In this document: positions 34,910-43,393 of the stretch, in pieces | How positions within the stretch are numbered: the stretch's first letter is position 1 | How the letters are laid out: each line of letters begins with the position of its first letter | Origin: UBA6926 sp045562535 | Lineage (GTDB): Bacteria > Chloroflexota > Dehalococcoidia > UBA6926 | Length of the DNA stretch: 64,000 nt | Direction of reading: 5' to 3' | NCBI GenBank assembly: GCA_045562535.1 | Contig: JBJKVP010000003.1 | Coordinates: 186,001 to 250,000, forward strand | Translations under genes and position numbers: made by a program | The notes under the pieces: model-generated | Databases searched by the model: none | The model's input: the letters and a program-made list of their open reading frames with translations, nothing else | What the model was told of the DNA's origin: nothing

Positions 34910-36124
34910 ATGAAGATAGCCTTTCTGACAATGCACTCCTGCCCGCTAGAGCAGGCAGGAACTAGAGATACTGGAGGCATGAACGTATATGCTATCGACA
35001 CCGCAAGAGAGTTAGAAGCCAAAAATCACAGCGTAGACATATTTACCCGATCTCACTCCAATGATGACCAAAAGATTATCCAAATAAGTCCTCAGGTTAG
35101 ATTAATTCACATAAATGCAGGAGAAATCAATTTAAGTAAAGAATCTTTGAGCCAATATATTGCGGAGTACGTATCCGGAATCGATGAATTTCAAGCCGAG
35201 GGAACCATCCGTTACGATATTATCCACAGCCATTACTGGTTATCTGGTAAAGCAGGGCTATTGCTATCACAAAAACTATCGTTACCTCATGTAACAAGTT
35301 TCCATACCACTGCAGCTTTAAAAAATTCAACGCTTATAGACAATCTAGAAACCCAAGAAAGAGAACCTTCTGAGCGAGAAATAGCACAGAAAGCGGATAG
35401 AATCATCGCGTGGACTCATGAAGAATCAGAATCTTTAATATCGATATATGGCGCTTCAAAGAAAAATATTTCAGTGGTGCCAATCGGGGTAGATCTAGAA
35501 TTATTCCAGAAAAAAAATAAAGAGGCTGCAAGAGAAAGGTTTGGGTTCCCTTTAAATAAGGATTTAATTCTATATTTGGGTAGGCTTGATCCAATCAAAG
35601 GGCCAGATTTATTTATAGACACCGTACTCAAATTATCAAACAGAGAAAATCTCGAAGCATGGGTTGTTGGAGGAGAAGAATATACATATGAGAAACAGCA
35701 GCTCCAAGCCCAACCTTCTGTTTCAACGCTCAATGAAAAGATTAAATTTTTTGAGCCACTACCCCACCCACAATTACCCTGGCTCTACAGCGCCGCTGAC
35801 ATTCTAATCGTTCCTTCCTATTACGAAAGTTTCAGCATGGTCACAGCAGAATCGTTAGCAACTGGAACTCCAGTAATAGCATCTGATGTTGCTGGACCAG
35901 CATCACTTATAAAAGACGGGGAGTCAGGTTTCTTGATCAAACCTGGAGATTCGAACGAATTTGCTTCAAAAATCAATTACCTTCTTAATTCAAAATCGAC
36001 TCTGGAAAAAATGTCTTTACACGCCCCAACTACAGTGAGTCATCTAGCTTGGCCAAAAATCATTAAACAAATAATAACCACTTATGAGATAGCTATAAAT
36101 TCTGTTGAACGTATATCGTTGTGA
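34910..36124 (+). CDS. GT4 glycosyltransferase, MshA-like
   Basis: 404 residues with GGAG before the ATG. The GT-B fold is clear. The N-terminus contains GGMNVYAIDTARELEAKNHS and VDIFTR, a pattern shared with MshA (inositol-phosphate GlcNAc transferase) and sucrose-phosphate synthases. The C-terminal nucleotide-sugar domain has YLGRLDPIKGPDLF and the EX7E-like YYESFSMVTAESLATGTPVI. It would transfer a sugar from a nucleotide donor in the cytosol. The following PIG-L deacetylase gene recalls MshA-MshB or BshA-BshB thiol pathways, but no ligase gene for such a pathway is present, so the product is unproven. Confidence 0.82.
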   Translation: MKIAFLTMHSCPLEQAGTRDTGGMNVYAIDTARELEAKNHSVDIFTRSHSNDDQKIIQISPQVRLIHINAGEINLSKESLSQYIAEYVSGIDEFQAEGTIRYDIIHSHYWLSGKAGLLLSQKLSLPHVTSFHTTAALKNSTLIDNLETQEREPSEREIAQKADRIIAWTHEESESLISIYGASKKNISVVPIGVDLELFQKKNKEAARERFGFPLNKDLILYLGRLDPIKGPDLFIDTVLKLSNRENLEAWVVGGEEYTYEKQQLQAQPSVSTLNEKIKFFEPLPHPQLPWLYSAADILIVPSYYESFSMVTAESLATGTPVIASDVAGPASLIKDGESGFLIKPGDSNEFASKINYLLNSKSTLEKMSLHAPTTVSHLAWPKIIKQIITTYEIAINSVERISL

Positions 36125-36295
36125 GATAAATACGTAATAGGTGGACTTGGGAATTATTTATAATGACGGAATTGAGTAGAGTATAAACTGTAACGGCGCG
36201 ACAATTATAGACCAAGAAATAAAGAGGTTAAAAGAATTATTTAAAAGGTACTAGACGTTAGTGTCTCAAAGTCCTATATAATTAAGGGGTTAATC

Positions 36296-36334
36296 ATGTT
36301 GCAAATAACTAAATTAGCATCAACACTTATGTAA
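36296..36334 (+). CDS. Possible 12-residue leader peptide
   Basis: An ATG with AAGGGG seven bases upstream opens a frame reading MLQITKLASTLM before a TAA. It lies in the 242-base gap between the glycosyltransferase and the PIG-L gene, which otherwise holds no gene. A TATAAT-like box at 36277 would place an mRNA start so close that this ribosome site would be lost, so the two features are alternatives. No attenuator hairpin is obvious. Confidence 0.25.
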   Translation: MLQITKLASTLM

Positions 36335-36366
36335 ATAACAAACAATTCTAAAGGAAATAAATAGTA

Positions 36367-37059
36367 ATGAATTCACAAGAAACCAAACGTTTGCTTGTTG
36401 TCTCAGCTCATCCTGATGATATGGAATTTGGTTGCGGTGGAACAGTGGCCAAGTGGATAGAAGAAGGATGGGAAGGAAGCCTTTTAATATGCACGGACGG
36501 ACGCGCCGGAACATCTGACCCAGATCTTAAAGGTGAAGACCTCGCAAAAACGAGAAAACAGGAAGCAATAAATGCAGCTGCAGTACTAGGGATATTGGAC
36601 GTCAATTTCTTGGAATATCCCGATGGGCAATTAGAAGATACCCCACAATTACGAGAGGACATAATTCGCCATATTAGGCGTTTTAAGCCTAGTGTAGTTT
36701 TTACTTTCGATCCCTACAGAAGATCCCACAACCACAGAGATCATAGAAACGTAGGCCAAGCTACTTTTGACGCAATGTACCCTTATGCTAGGGATTATCA
36801 CCATTTCCCTCATTTAATTAGCGAAGGACTTATGCCTCATATAGTTGAAGAAGCTTACTCTTGGACAGATGATGCTGATACATGGATCGACATAAGCCAA
36901 TCAATTGATAAAAAAATCGCGGCCCTAAGAGAACACGTAAGCCAAATTAAGGACCCCGAAACTCTACTTGAGAGATTAAAAGAGAGACACGGGGAACAAG
37001 GGAAAGAACAAGGGTTTCAATACGCTGAAGGGTTTAGAGTCCATAAATTTAGATGGTAA
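36367..37059 (+). CDS. PIG-L / LmbE family deacetylase
   Basis: 230 residues. The zinc motif VSAHPDDMEFGCGGTVAKW (13-31) carries His and two Asp, and a later zinc histidine is in PYRRSHNHRDHRNVGQA. Family members remove acetyl from N-acetylglucosamine-type sugars (MshB, BshB, PIG-L). AAAGGA precedes the ATG by about ten bases. It lies downstream of the MshA-like glycosyltransferase and 21 bases ahead of the PHP phosphatase. The three together suggest synthesis of an aminosugar compound (inference). Confidence 0.88.
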   Translation: MNSQETKRLLVVSAHPDDMEFGCGGTVAKWIEEGWEGSLLICTDGRAGTSDPDLKGEDLAKTRKQEAINAAAVLGILDVNFLEYPDGQLEDTPQLREDIIRHIRRFKPSVVFTFDPYRRSHNHRDHRNVGQATFDAMYPYARDYHHFPHLISEGLMPHIVEEAYSWTDDADTWIDISQSIDKKIAALREHVSQIKDPETLLERLKERHGEQGKEQGFQYAEGFRVHKFRW

Positions 37060-37080
37060 ATTTACATTCATAAAGGTTAC

Positions 37081-37812
37081 TTGATCGTGTTTTACGACAT
37101 ACATTGCCATATTCTTCCAGGAATCGACGACGGTGCGAGAGACATGAACGAATCGGTTCAAATGGCTTTATTAGCTGAACAAGATAACATCGAGATAGCT
37201 GTGGCTACACCGCATCACATACCTAGATCAAATCTATCAGGTAAAAGTGAAATCGAGAACCTAGTAGCTAATACAAATAATACGATCACAAAAAATAAAA
37301 TCCAACTCACCGTCATATCAGGCCAGGAAAATAAGATTACGAATGGCCTACTTGGTAGTATCGAAAAAGAGGATTCCTTACTTATAGGATCAACAAATTA
37401 CATACTTGTAGAAGCTCCATTTACTGATTTCCCTGATCGGATATACAGAACGTTGTCAGATTTATTGGATAACAATATGTACCCAATTCTTGCCCATCCA
37501 GAAAGAAACCTTTTAATACAACAAGATTTAGGAATGTTGAAAAAATTTAAGGATAAAGGAATTCTTATTCAATCCAATACTGGGAGTTTCATAGGCCACT
37601 ATGGGAATGAATCGGAAGTCACAGTTAAAAATATGTTGGAAAATAATTTAGTAGACGTGGTTGCCAGTGATGCCCATACGAGCTCCGGGATCAGAGTTCC
37701 CAATATGAGTAAGGGTTTCAATATAATTCAGAATTTAATGGGTGAGAATAAAGCATTCCAGCTTACCAGTGAGAATCCGCATAATATAATCCTAGGCAAA
37801 ACACTAATTTGA
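37081..37812 (+). CDS. PHP-domain phosphatase, CpsB/YwqE-like
   Basis: 243 residues from TTG at 37081; a GTG at 37087 is equally possible given AAAGG at about 37070. The N-terminal YDIHCHILPGIDDGARDMNE is the signature of manganese-dependent CpsB/CapC tyrosine phosphatases, with further metal ligands in ATPHHIPR, AHPERN and SDAHTS. In other bacteria these control polysaccharide export by acting on a tyrosine kinase; no such kinase is in the window. The context is sugar-related, being directly downstream of the PIG-L and glycosyltransferase genes, so a small-molecule phosphatase is an alternative. Confidence 0.82.
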   Translation: MIVFYDIHCHILPGIDDGARDMNESVQMALLAEQDNIEIAVATPHHIPRSNLSGKSEIENLVANTNNTITKNKIQLTVISGQENKITNGLLGSIEKEDSLLIGSTNYILVEAPFTDFPDRIYRTLSDLLDNNMYPILAHPERNLLIQQDLGMLKKFKDKGILIQSNTGSFIGHYGNESEVTVKNMLENNLVDVVASDAHTSSGIRVPNMSKGFNIIQNLMGENKAFQLTSENPHNIILGKTLI

Positions 37813-37828
37813 TCCACTAGAAAATAAT

Positions 37829-38755
37829 TTATGAGCTTTGATCAAAAACTGGTGAAAGCCAGTCCGCATATTTATCGTTTTTACCTTTTACAATATCAAA
37901 ATAAAGTTTCTGCAATTTAGCTGTAATAGGCCCTATGGTACCATCTCCGATATCTCTACCATCAACTGAGAGGACAGGCGTCACGTGTGCTGCAGTGCCT
38001 GTCATAAAGAATTCGTCTGCAACTACGACATCACTTTTAGGTATTCTTCTTTCGATAACATCTATACCTAGTTCATTTTTACAAAGTTCGATCACGGTGT
38101 TACGAGTCAAGCCTTCCAGTATATGATCAGTGACTTGCGGCGTATAAACTACGCCATCTTTTATCAGAAATATATTCTCTCCACTTCCCTCTGAAATAAA
38201 CCCGTCTCTGCTCAACATAATAGCTTCGTCAAAACCTCTCCACACTGCCTCAGACTTAGCTAAACTATTATTAACATACATACCAGTAACTTTGGCACTT
38301 GGTGGAATCATAGAATCTTCAACTCTTAGAAAGCTTGAAAAACTACATGTTATTCCTTTATCTGATTCTAAATAGTTTCCAAAAGGGACGACATAAATTA
38401 AAAAATCATCCGGTATATCATGAACACGTAACCCTACTAGATCGCCAGATTTATAGGCCAGGGGGCGAATATATATGTCTTCTTTGTACCCACAGGACTC
38501 TACAAGATCCAAAGTCATAGACTCGAGCTCATCAAGATTATAAGGAAGATCAATATTAATCATTTTACAACTTCGATAAAGGCGCTCGTAGTGTTCTCTT
38601 ACTCTAAAAAGATACAACTCATTCTTATCTGCGTTCCAATTACCCCTGATACCTTCAAATACACCAGTTCCATAATTAAATGCGTGGGTAAGAACGCTAA
38701 TTTTTGCCTCTTCTAGCGGTACTATTTCTCCCTCAAAAAAGGCTAATGCTGGCAT
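37829..38755 (-). CDS. ilvE: Branched-chain amino acid aminotransferase
   Basis: 308 residues from ATG at 38755, preceded by GGAGAG; a frame reading nine codons further upstream is less likely. It moves amino groups between glutamate and the 2-oxo acids of leucine, isoleucine and valine, with PLP. Visible are HAFNYGTGVFEGIRG, the PLP lysine in PPSAKVTGMYVNNSLAKSEA, the EGSGENIF block and FMTGTAAHVTPV. It is the last step of the pathway encoded by the T-box operon 1.4 kb away but lies on the opposite strand and outside that control. Confidence 0.92.
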   Translation of the reverse strand: MPALAFFEGEIVPLEEAKISVLTHAFNYGTGVFEGIRGNWNADKNELYLFRVREHYERLYRSCKMINIDLPYNLDELESMTLDLVESCGYKEDIYIRPLAYKSGDLVGLRVHDIPDDFLIYVVPFGNYLESDKGITCSFSSFLRVEDSMIPPSAKVTGMYVNNSLAKSEAVWRGFDEAIMLSRDGFISEGSGENIFLIKDGVVYTPQVTDHILEGLTRNTVIELCKNELGIDVIERRIPKSDVVVADEFFMTGTAAHVTPVLSVDGRDIGDGTIGPITAKLQKLYFDIVKGKNDKYADWLSPVFDQSS

Positions 38756-38834
38756 AAATTCTCTCCATTTCCAATCATCCAAGTCGGATTATTGTATAGC
38801 AAATAACGTGGTGGTCGCAATACAGAAATTAGAA

Positions 38835-39686
38835 CTATGCCTTAGTCCCTGAAGCCCAGACTGCTTCACCGTATGCACTACCCTTATCAATTAGATCCCG
38901 AATCGTTTGAAGTGCATCTTGTATTGCCACTTTCCGTGAGTTTAAATCCATTTGCAGAAGGATTTTTTGGCTTGCAGGACTTCCAACCAATCTTTGATTC
39001 CAATATACCTCTGCATCATTTGAACTCCCTAGAAATTTTAGCTCAACTTTCCCGATAGAAACTTCTGTAAATTGAGCTTTTTCTAATAAGTTCCCTAATA
39101 CCTGGGGATCAGATGTATTGGCCCTTTGAGGAACAGATTTAGTTGCTGGTTGTGTTTGTTGGGCCTCTTGTGGTTTTTTAGGTAAGTGTTTACGTAAAAC
39201 TTGCATAGGCAAATTCATAAACGGATTATTAGCGTTTGATCCCCAAACAGTCACAGCAACGCGTCCACCGTCTTTCAAAACACGGTGTTGCTCAGACAAG
39301 AATTCAGAAGGGTCATCAAAATAGATGATAACATTCCTAGATATAACGGCATCAAACATACCACTTGGAAACATTAATTGTGGTATTTCCATAACCTCAA
39401 ATTCAATGTTTTCAAGTTTGCCCAACTTCGCTCTATTCTTCGCTATGGATATACTTTCAAGATCGTGATCAATCCCGATAATTTTTCCACCTGATCCAAC
39501 AGTGTCTGTTAATTCCAAAGCTGGGTCACCAAATCCAGCTCCAACATCTAGAACGAAATCACCTGTACCAATTTTCGCTTCGCTAACTAGAATATCTGCT
39601 GAAGGTCTCAGAAATGTCATGTAGGGGCCTTCCCCCCAATTTATCAGTGCATCTTCAATATTTAATTCTAAATCGTCATCAGGCAT
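38835..39686 (-). CDS. SAM-dependent methyltransferase, class I
   Basis: 283 residues. Motif I VLDVGAGFGDPALEL (about 43-57) with IIGIDHD (motif II), and VISRNVIIYFDDPSEFL with VAVTVWGS further on, fit the UbiE/Methyltransf_11 fold. A Gln/Pro-rich insert (about 168-186, PKKPQEAQQTQPATKS) is unusual for the fold and probably a surface loop. The substrate is not determined. It is transcribed away from the T-box operon and sits 79 bases upstream of ilvE on the same strand. Confidence 0.8.
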   Translation of the reverse strand: MPDDDLELNIEDALINWGEGPYMTFLRPSADILVSEAKIGTGDFVLDVGAGFGDPALELTDTVGSGGKIIGIDHDLESISIAKNRAKLGKLENIEFEVMEIPQLMFPSGMFDAVISRNVIIYFDDPSEFLSEQHRVLKDGGRVAVTVWGSNANNPFMNLPMQVLRKHLPKKPQEAQQTQPATKSVPQRANTSDPQVLGNLLEKAQFTEVSIGKVELKFLGSSNDAEVYWNQRLVGSPASQKILLQMDLNSRKVAIQDALQTIRDLIDKGSAYGEAVWASGTKA

Positions 39687-39759
39687 ATCAATTTCCTAAA
39701 CTATTTTCTACTATTATTTCACATACAGATATCAATTTACCATAAAATAAATATAAATC

Positions 39760-39790
39760 TTGACACTTCTAAGCTGAAAATGATTATAAT
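39760..39790 (+). promoter_or_regulatory. Consensus promoter for the ilv-leu operon
   Basis: Perfect TTGACA and perfect TATAAT boxes lie just upstream of the T-box leader. The spacer is 19 bases, longer than ideal. Transcription would begin near 39797, at the foot of stem I. Confidence 0.7.
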
Positions 39791-39796
39791 TAGAAA

Positions 39797-40074
39797 GCGA
39801 AGAAAGGGAGTAGTAACGAACCTCTCGTCTACAGAGAGCCAAAGGAAGGTGTAACTTTGGCGTCGAAGAGCCGTGAACTCGCCCTGGAGCTAGTGGTTTT
39901 TGTTGCGGGTCAAAAGCAGAGATTTTGGTCCTTAATTATTTAGAACTGCGCAGATTATTCACGGATTCAAATTAAGAATTTGTAAATCCGGACCGAGAGC
40001 CTTGACCTAGTCAAGGAATAAGGGTGGTACCGCGGGAGCGATTCCCGTCCCTTCGTTGGGGCGGTTTTTTTTTT
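39797..40074 (+). promoter_or_regulatory. T-box leader with leucine (CUC) specifier
   Basis: The leader has the canonical layout. A stem I region includes an AGTA motif and the distal AGAGA ... GGTG pair (about 39835-39851). A specifier CTC at 39878-39880 follows GTGAA. The T-box sequence AGGGTGGTACCGCG at 40021-40034 contains TGGT to pair with the ACCA end of an uncharged tRNA. A terminator with a long T-run follows. Uncharged tRNA-Leu binding should favour the antiterminator and allow transcription of ilvB onward. The CUC codon matches the gene content and the known use of a leucine specifier in the B. subtilis ilv-leu leader. Confidence 0.93.
40045..40074 (+). terminator. T-box regulated terminator
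   Basis: CCGTCCC and GGGGCGG form a seven-pair stem (one G-U) with a six-base loop, followed by ten T residues. The 5' arm overlaps the region that would pair with the T-box sequence in the antiterminator. Confidence 0.9.
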
Positions 40075-40121
40075 GTTGATAAAGAAACCATCAAGTGGAA
40101 TTTATGAAAGGAGTTGCAGTT

Positions 40122-41825
40122 ATGGAGCTAGCCGGTGGAGAGCTTATTTGCGAATCATTAATCGAAGAAGGCGTTGATTTAGTCTTTGGTCATCCGGGCG
40201 GGGCTATTTTGCCCCTATACGATCATTTGACTAAATACCCTCAGATCAAACATGTACTGACCCGACACGAACAGGGAGCTGCACATGCAGCTGACGGATA
40301 TGCTCGTTCAACAGGAAAAGTTGGTGTCTGCATAGCAACTTCTGGGCCGGGAGCCATAAATTTAGTTGTTGGGCTTGCTACAGCTTATATGGATTCTACG
40401 CCGATGGTAGCGATCACTGGTCAAGTGACAAGAGGAGCTATAGGTAAAGACGCTTTCCAAGAAACTGATATTACAGGAATAACACTACCAGTGACCAAAC
40501 ATAATTATCTTGTTACAAAAGCATCTGACCTTCCAATGGTAATAAAAGAGGCGTTCCATATAGCAAAGACAGGGCGTCCAGGACCCGTGTTGATTGATGT
40601 TCCTCGTGATGTACTTCAAGAAATGACACCTTTCAATGAGTACCCAAAAACTATTGATCTGCCTGGTTATAAACCTGTGCTCGAACCTAATAGCGAACAA
40701 ATAAAATATGCCGTTAGCCTTATTAACAAAGCAAAGAGGCCAGTTATAATTGCTGGTAGGGGAGTCCAAATATCTCAAGCTGAGCGAGAACTTGTCGCCA
40801 TGGCTGAGAAAGCACAAATACCAGTGATTTGCACACTATTAGGGCTTGGTGCTTTTCCTGGGTCTCATTATCTAAATTTGAGCCTTATGGGTATGCATGG
40901 ATCAGCTTTTGCGAATATTGCTGTCGATGAGTCAGATTTAGTAATAAATATTGGAGCACGTTTTGACGATAGGATAGTAGGAAAAGTGGAAGATTTTGCC
41001 ACAAACGCTAAATTCGTTCATATTACTATTGATCCTTCGAACATAAACCAAAATGTTGAGGCTCACGCTCCCGTTGTTGGAGATGCAAAGCTCGTACTGG
41101 AAACTATGCATCCATTAATTAAATCAGCAAAGCGGACTGAATGGCTGAAACGAATGGATCAATTACGAAATAAACATCCTTTCTTTATACCAGAGACTGA
41201 CAAATTATTGCCTCAGTTTGTAATCAGGCAACTTTGGGAAGCAACTGGAGGCCAAGCAAGGATAGTAACAGGTGTAGGTCAACATCAAATGTGGGCTGCA
41301 CAGCTATACCCTACAACAGTTGAACGTGGCTTTATAACGTCCGGTGGATTGGGAACTATGGGGTACGAGGTACCCGCTGCGATGGGAATGCAAATGGGTC
41401 GCCCTGACGATCTGGTGTGGTCAATAGCAGGTGATGGGGGATTTCAAATGACGCTCCAAGAGCTTGCGACTATTAGGGATGAAAAACTGCCAGTAAAATT
41501 TGCGATCATGAATAATAGCTATCTCGGTATGGTACGCCAATGGCAAGAATTGTTTTACGATAATCGTTACAACCAAATAGATATAGCAGGCCCAGACTGG
41601 GTCAAACTTGCCGATGCATACGGTATTCACGGAATTCGTGTAGATAACAAAGAGAATGTCCTTTCAGCTATACACGAGGCAAATCAACATGATGGCCCTG
41701 TAATCGTGGATTTCGTTGTTGAACAAGAAGGAAACGTTTATCCAATGATTCCTGCAGGACAATCTGTAAACGAAATGGTTGAAGATCCGGACATGGATGA
41801 AAAATCTTCTATGGTAGCCAAATGA
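40122..41825 (+). CDS. ilvB: Acetolactate synthase large subunit
   Basis: 567 residues from ATG at 40122, chosen because AAAGGAG lies eight bases upstream; a GTG at 40095 precedes this ribosome site. It condenses pyruvate with pyruvate or 2-oxobutyrate using thiamine diphosphate. The catalytic glutamate is in LTRHEQGAAHAADGYAR, the FAD/central domain holds IVGKVEDFA, and the thiamine motif is GDGGFQMTLQELATIRDEK ending near NNSYLGMVRQWQELFY. It is the first gene of the T-box operon and overlaps ilvH by four bases. Confidence 0.95.
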   Translation: MELAGGELICESLIEEGVDLVFGHPGGAILPLYDHLTKYPQIKHVLTRHEQGAAHAADGYARSTGKVGVCIATSGPGAINLVVGLATAYMDSTPMVAITGQVTRGAIGKDAFQETDITGITLPVTKHNYLVTKASDLPMVIKEAFHIAKTGRPGPVLIDVPRDVLQEMTPFNEYPKTIDLPGYKPVLEPNSEQIKYAVSLINKAKRPVIIAGRGVQISQAERELVAMAEKAQIPVICTLLGLGAFPGSHYLNLSLMGMHGSAFANIAVDESDLVINIGARFDDRIVGKVEDFATNAKFVHITIDPSNINQNVEAHAPVVGDAKLVLETMHPLIKSAKRTEWLKRMDQLRNKHPFFIPETDKLLPQFVIRQLWEATGGQARIVTGVGQHQMWAAQLYPTTVERGFITSGGLGTMGYEVPAAMGMQMGRPDDLVWSIAGDGGFQMTLQELATIRDEKLPVKFAIMNNSYLGMVRQWQELFYDNRYNQIDIAGPDWVKLADAYGIHGIRVDNKENVLSAIHEANQHDGPVIVDFVVEQEGNVYPMIPAGQSVNEMVEDPDMDEKSSMVAK

Positions 41826-42301
41826 AACGCATCATATCAGCAATAGTCCACGACCGACCAGGAGTACTAAATAGAGTTTCCAGCATGTTCCGGAGACGAG
41901 GTTTCAATATTGCGAGTCTCGCCGTAGGGCACAGCGAAAAAGAAGGTTTCTCACGCATGACAATAGTTGTCGATAATGTGGAGGGAATGCAAGCAGATCA
42001 AATAACGACCCAATTAGACAATGTTGTTGAAGTGGTGGAAGCTGCAGATATTACCGACCACCCGACCGTTATCAGAGAGACCGCACTCATTAAAGTTGCG
42101 GCCACTCCCGAGACCCGAGGGCAAGTAATAGAAATACTAGACCTTTTTTCTGGGATTGAGGTAGCTAATGTATCCACCGAGTGGGTCATCATAGAAATGA
42201 CAGGAACTACCGAGCAAGTAGAAGCAATTCTAGCACTGCTAGAACCACATGGAATTATTGAACTAATGAGAACAGGATTAATAGCATTAACAAGTAATTA
42301 A
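41822..42301 (+). CDS. ilvH: Acetolactate synthase small (regulatory) subunit
   Basis: 159 residues, starting in an ATGA overlap with the ilvB stop. The N-terminal ACT domain (about 3-75, ISAIVHDRPGVLNRVSSMFR then RRGFNIASLAVGHSE) binds valine for feedback inhibition, and the C-terminal half is the ALS_ss_C domain. It activates and regulates IlvB as an oligomer. The size is typical. Confidence 0.94.
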   Translation: MKRIISAIVHDRPGVLNRVSSMFRRRGFNIASLAVGHSEKEGFSRMTIVVDNVEGMQADQITTQLDNVVEVVEAADITDHPTVIRETALIKVAATPETRGQVIEILDLFSGIEVANVSTEWVIIEMTGTTEQVEAILALLEPHGIIELMRTGLIALTSN

Positions 42302-42358
42302 TCCTTGCTCTAACAAAAGAGGATTTAGCTACTCAGAAAAAAATAAAGGAGAAGTATT

Positions 42359-43357
42359 ATGGCAGATGTTTACTACGAACAGGATGCAGATTTCAATCTC
42401 TTAAATGGAGAGGTTATAGGAATCATAGGCTATGGAAGCCAAGGGCACGCGCACGCCCTTAACCTTAAGGATAGTGGTGCCAACGTAATGGTTGGACTTT
42501 ATAAAGGGAGCAGCTCTTGGGAAAAAGCTGAGGCCGATGGGCTCAAAGTAGCTACCGTAGAAGAAGTTGCGGAGCAAGCTTCTATTATTATGATGCTTAT
42601 CCCGGATACGAAACAAAAGGAAGTCTACGAAAACTCAATAAAACAGCATTTAACCGCCGGAAAAACTTTAATGTTCGCCCACGGTTTTAATATTCATTAC
42701 AATCAAATAAACCCACCATCTGAAATAGACGTTACGATGATAGCTCCAAAAGCCCCGGGGCATCGTGTGCGGCAATTGTTTGAAAAAGGTGTCGGAACAC
42801 CTGCACTATTAGCAATACACCAAGATGCATCTGAAACAGCAAAAGGACAGGCTCTTGCTTATGCAAAAGGAATTGGGGCAACGAAAGCCGGAGTCCTTGA
42901 AACAAGTTTTGGGGAAGAGACAGAAACAGACCTTTTTGGTGAGCAAGCAGTTCTATGTGGTGGAATAAGTAGTTTAGTTAAAGCTGGATTTGATACTCTA
43001 GTTAAAGCAGGGTACCAGCCAGAAGTAGCGTACTTTGAATGTCTACACGAAATGAAACTAATTGTCGACCTGATATATCAAGGCGGGCTAGATTACATGC
43101 GTTACTCCATAAGTGATACTGCTGAATATGGAGATTACGTTTCAGGACCCAAAATAGTTGATGACCATGTTAAGAAGAATATGCAAGATATTCTGGAATC
43201 AATTCAAAATGGAAACTTTGCAAGAGAATGGATACTAGAAAATCAAGCAGGAAGACCAAGTTTCAATGCACTAAAGCAGCAAGATACGACTCATTTGGTC
43301 GAAATCGTTGGGCAAGATCTACGAAAAATGATGCCTTGGTTAAAAGATACTGTGTGA
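42359..43357 (+). CDS. ilvC: Ketol-acid reductoisomerase, class I
   Basis: 332 residues with AAGGAG before ATG. It isomerises and reduces acetolactate or acetohydroxybutyrate with Mg2+ and NAD(P)H. Cofactor loop: IIGYGSQGHAHALNLKDSG (23-41). The catalytic block includes MIAPKAPGHRVRQLFEKGVG, ETETDLFGEQAVLCGG and YFECLHEMKLIVDLIYQGG. The length identifies the short class I form. It is followed by leuA after 36 bases. Confidence 0.95.
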   Translation: MADVYYEQDADFNLLNGEVIGIIGYGSQGHAHALNLKDSGANVMVGLYKGSSSWEKAEADGLKVATVEEVAEQASIIMMLIPDTKQKEVYENSIKQHLTAGKTLMFAHGFNIHYNQINPPSEIDVTMIAPKAPGHRVRQLFEKGVGTPALLAIHQDASETAKGQALAYAKGIGATKAGVLETSFGEETETDLFGEQAVLCGGISSLVKAGFDTLVKAGYQPEVAYFECLHEMKLIVDLIYQGGLDYMRYSISDTAEYGDYVSGPKIVDDHVKKNMQDILESIQNGNFAREWILENQAGRPSFNALKQQDTTHLVEIVGQDLRKMMPWLKDTV

Positions 43358-43393
43358 TTAATGAAAGACGTTGTATAGATAAAGGATTACAAA

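Noticed and set aside
36252..36282. Promoter TAGACG / TATAAT before the PIG-L gene
   Set aside because: The spacer would be 19 bases with a poor -35, and the start would remove the ribosome site of the possible leader; not firm enough to list.
36125..36295. Gene in the gap after the glycosyltransferase
   Set aside because: No frame with a ribosome site longer than a few codons; apart from the 12-codon frame at 36296 nothing is seen.
40095..40121. ilvB start at GTG 40095
   Set aside because: It lies upstream of the strong AAAGGAG ribosome site that serves the ATG at 40122.
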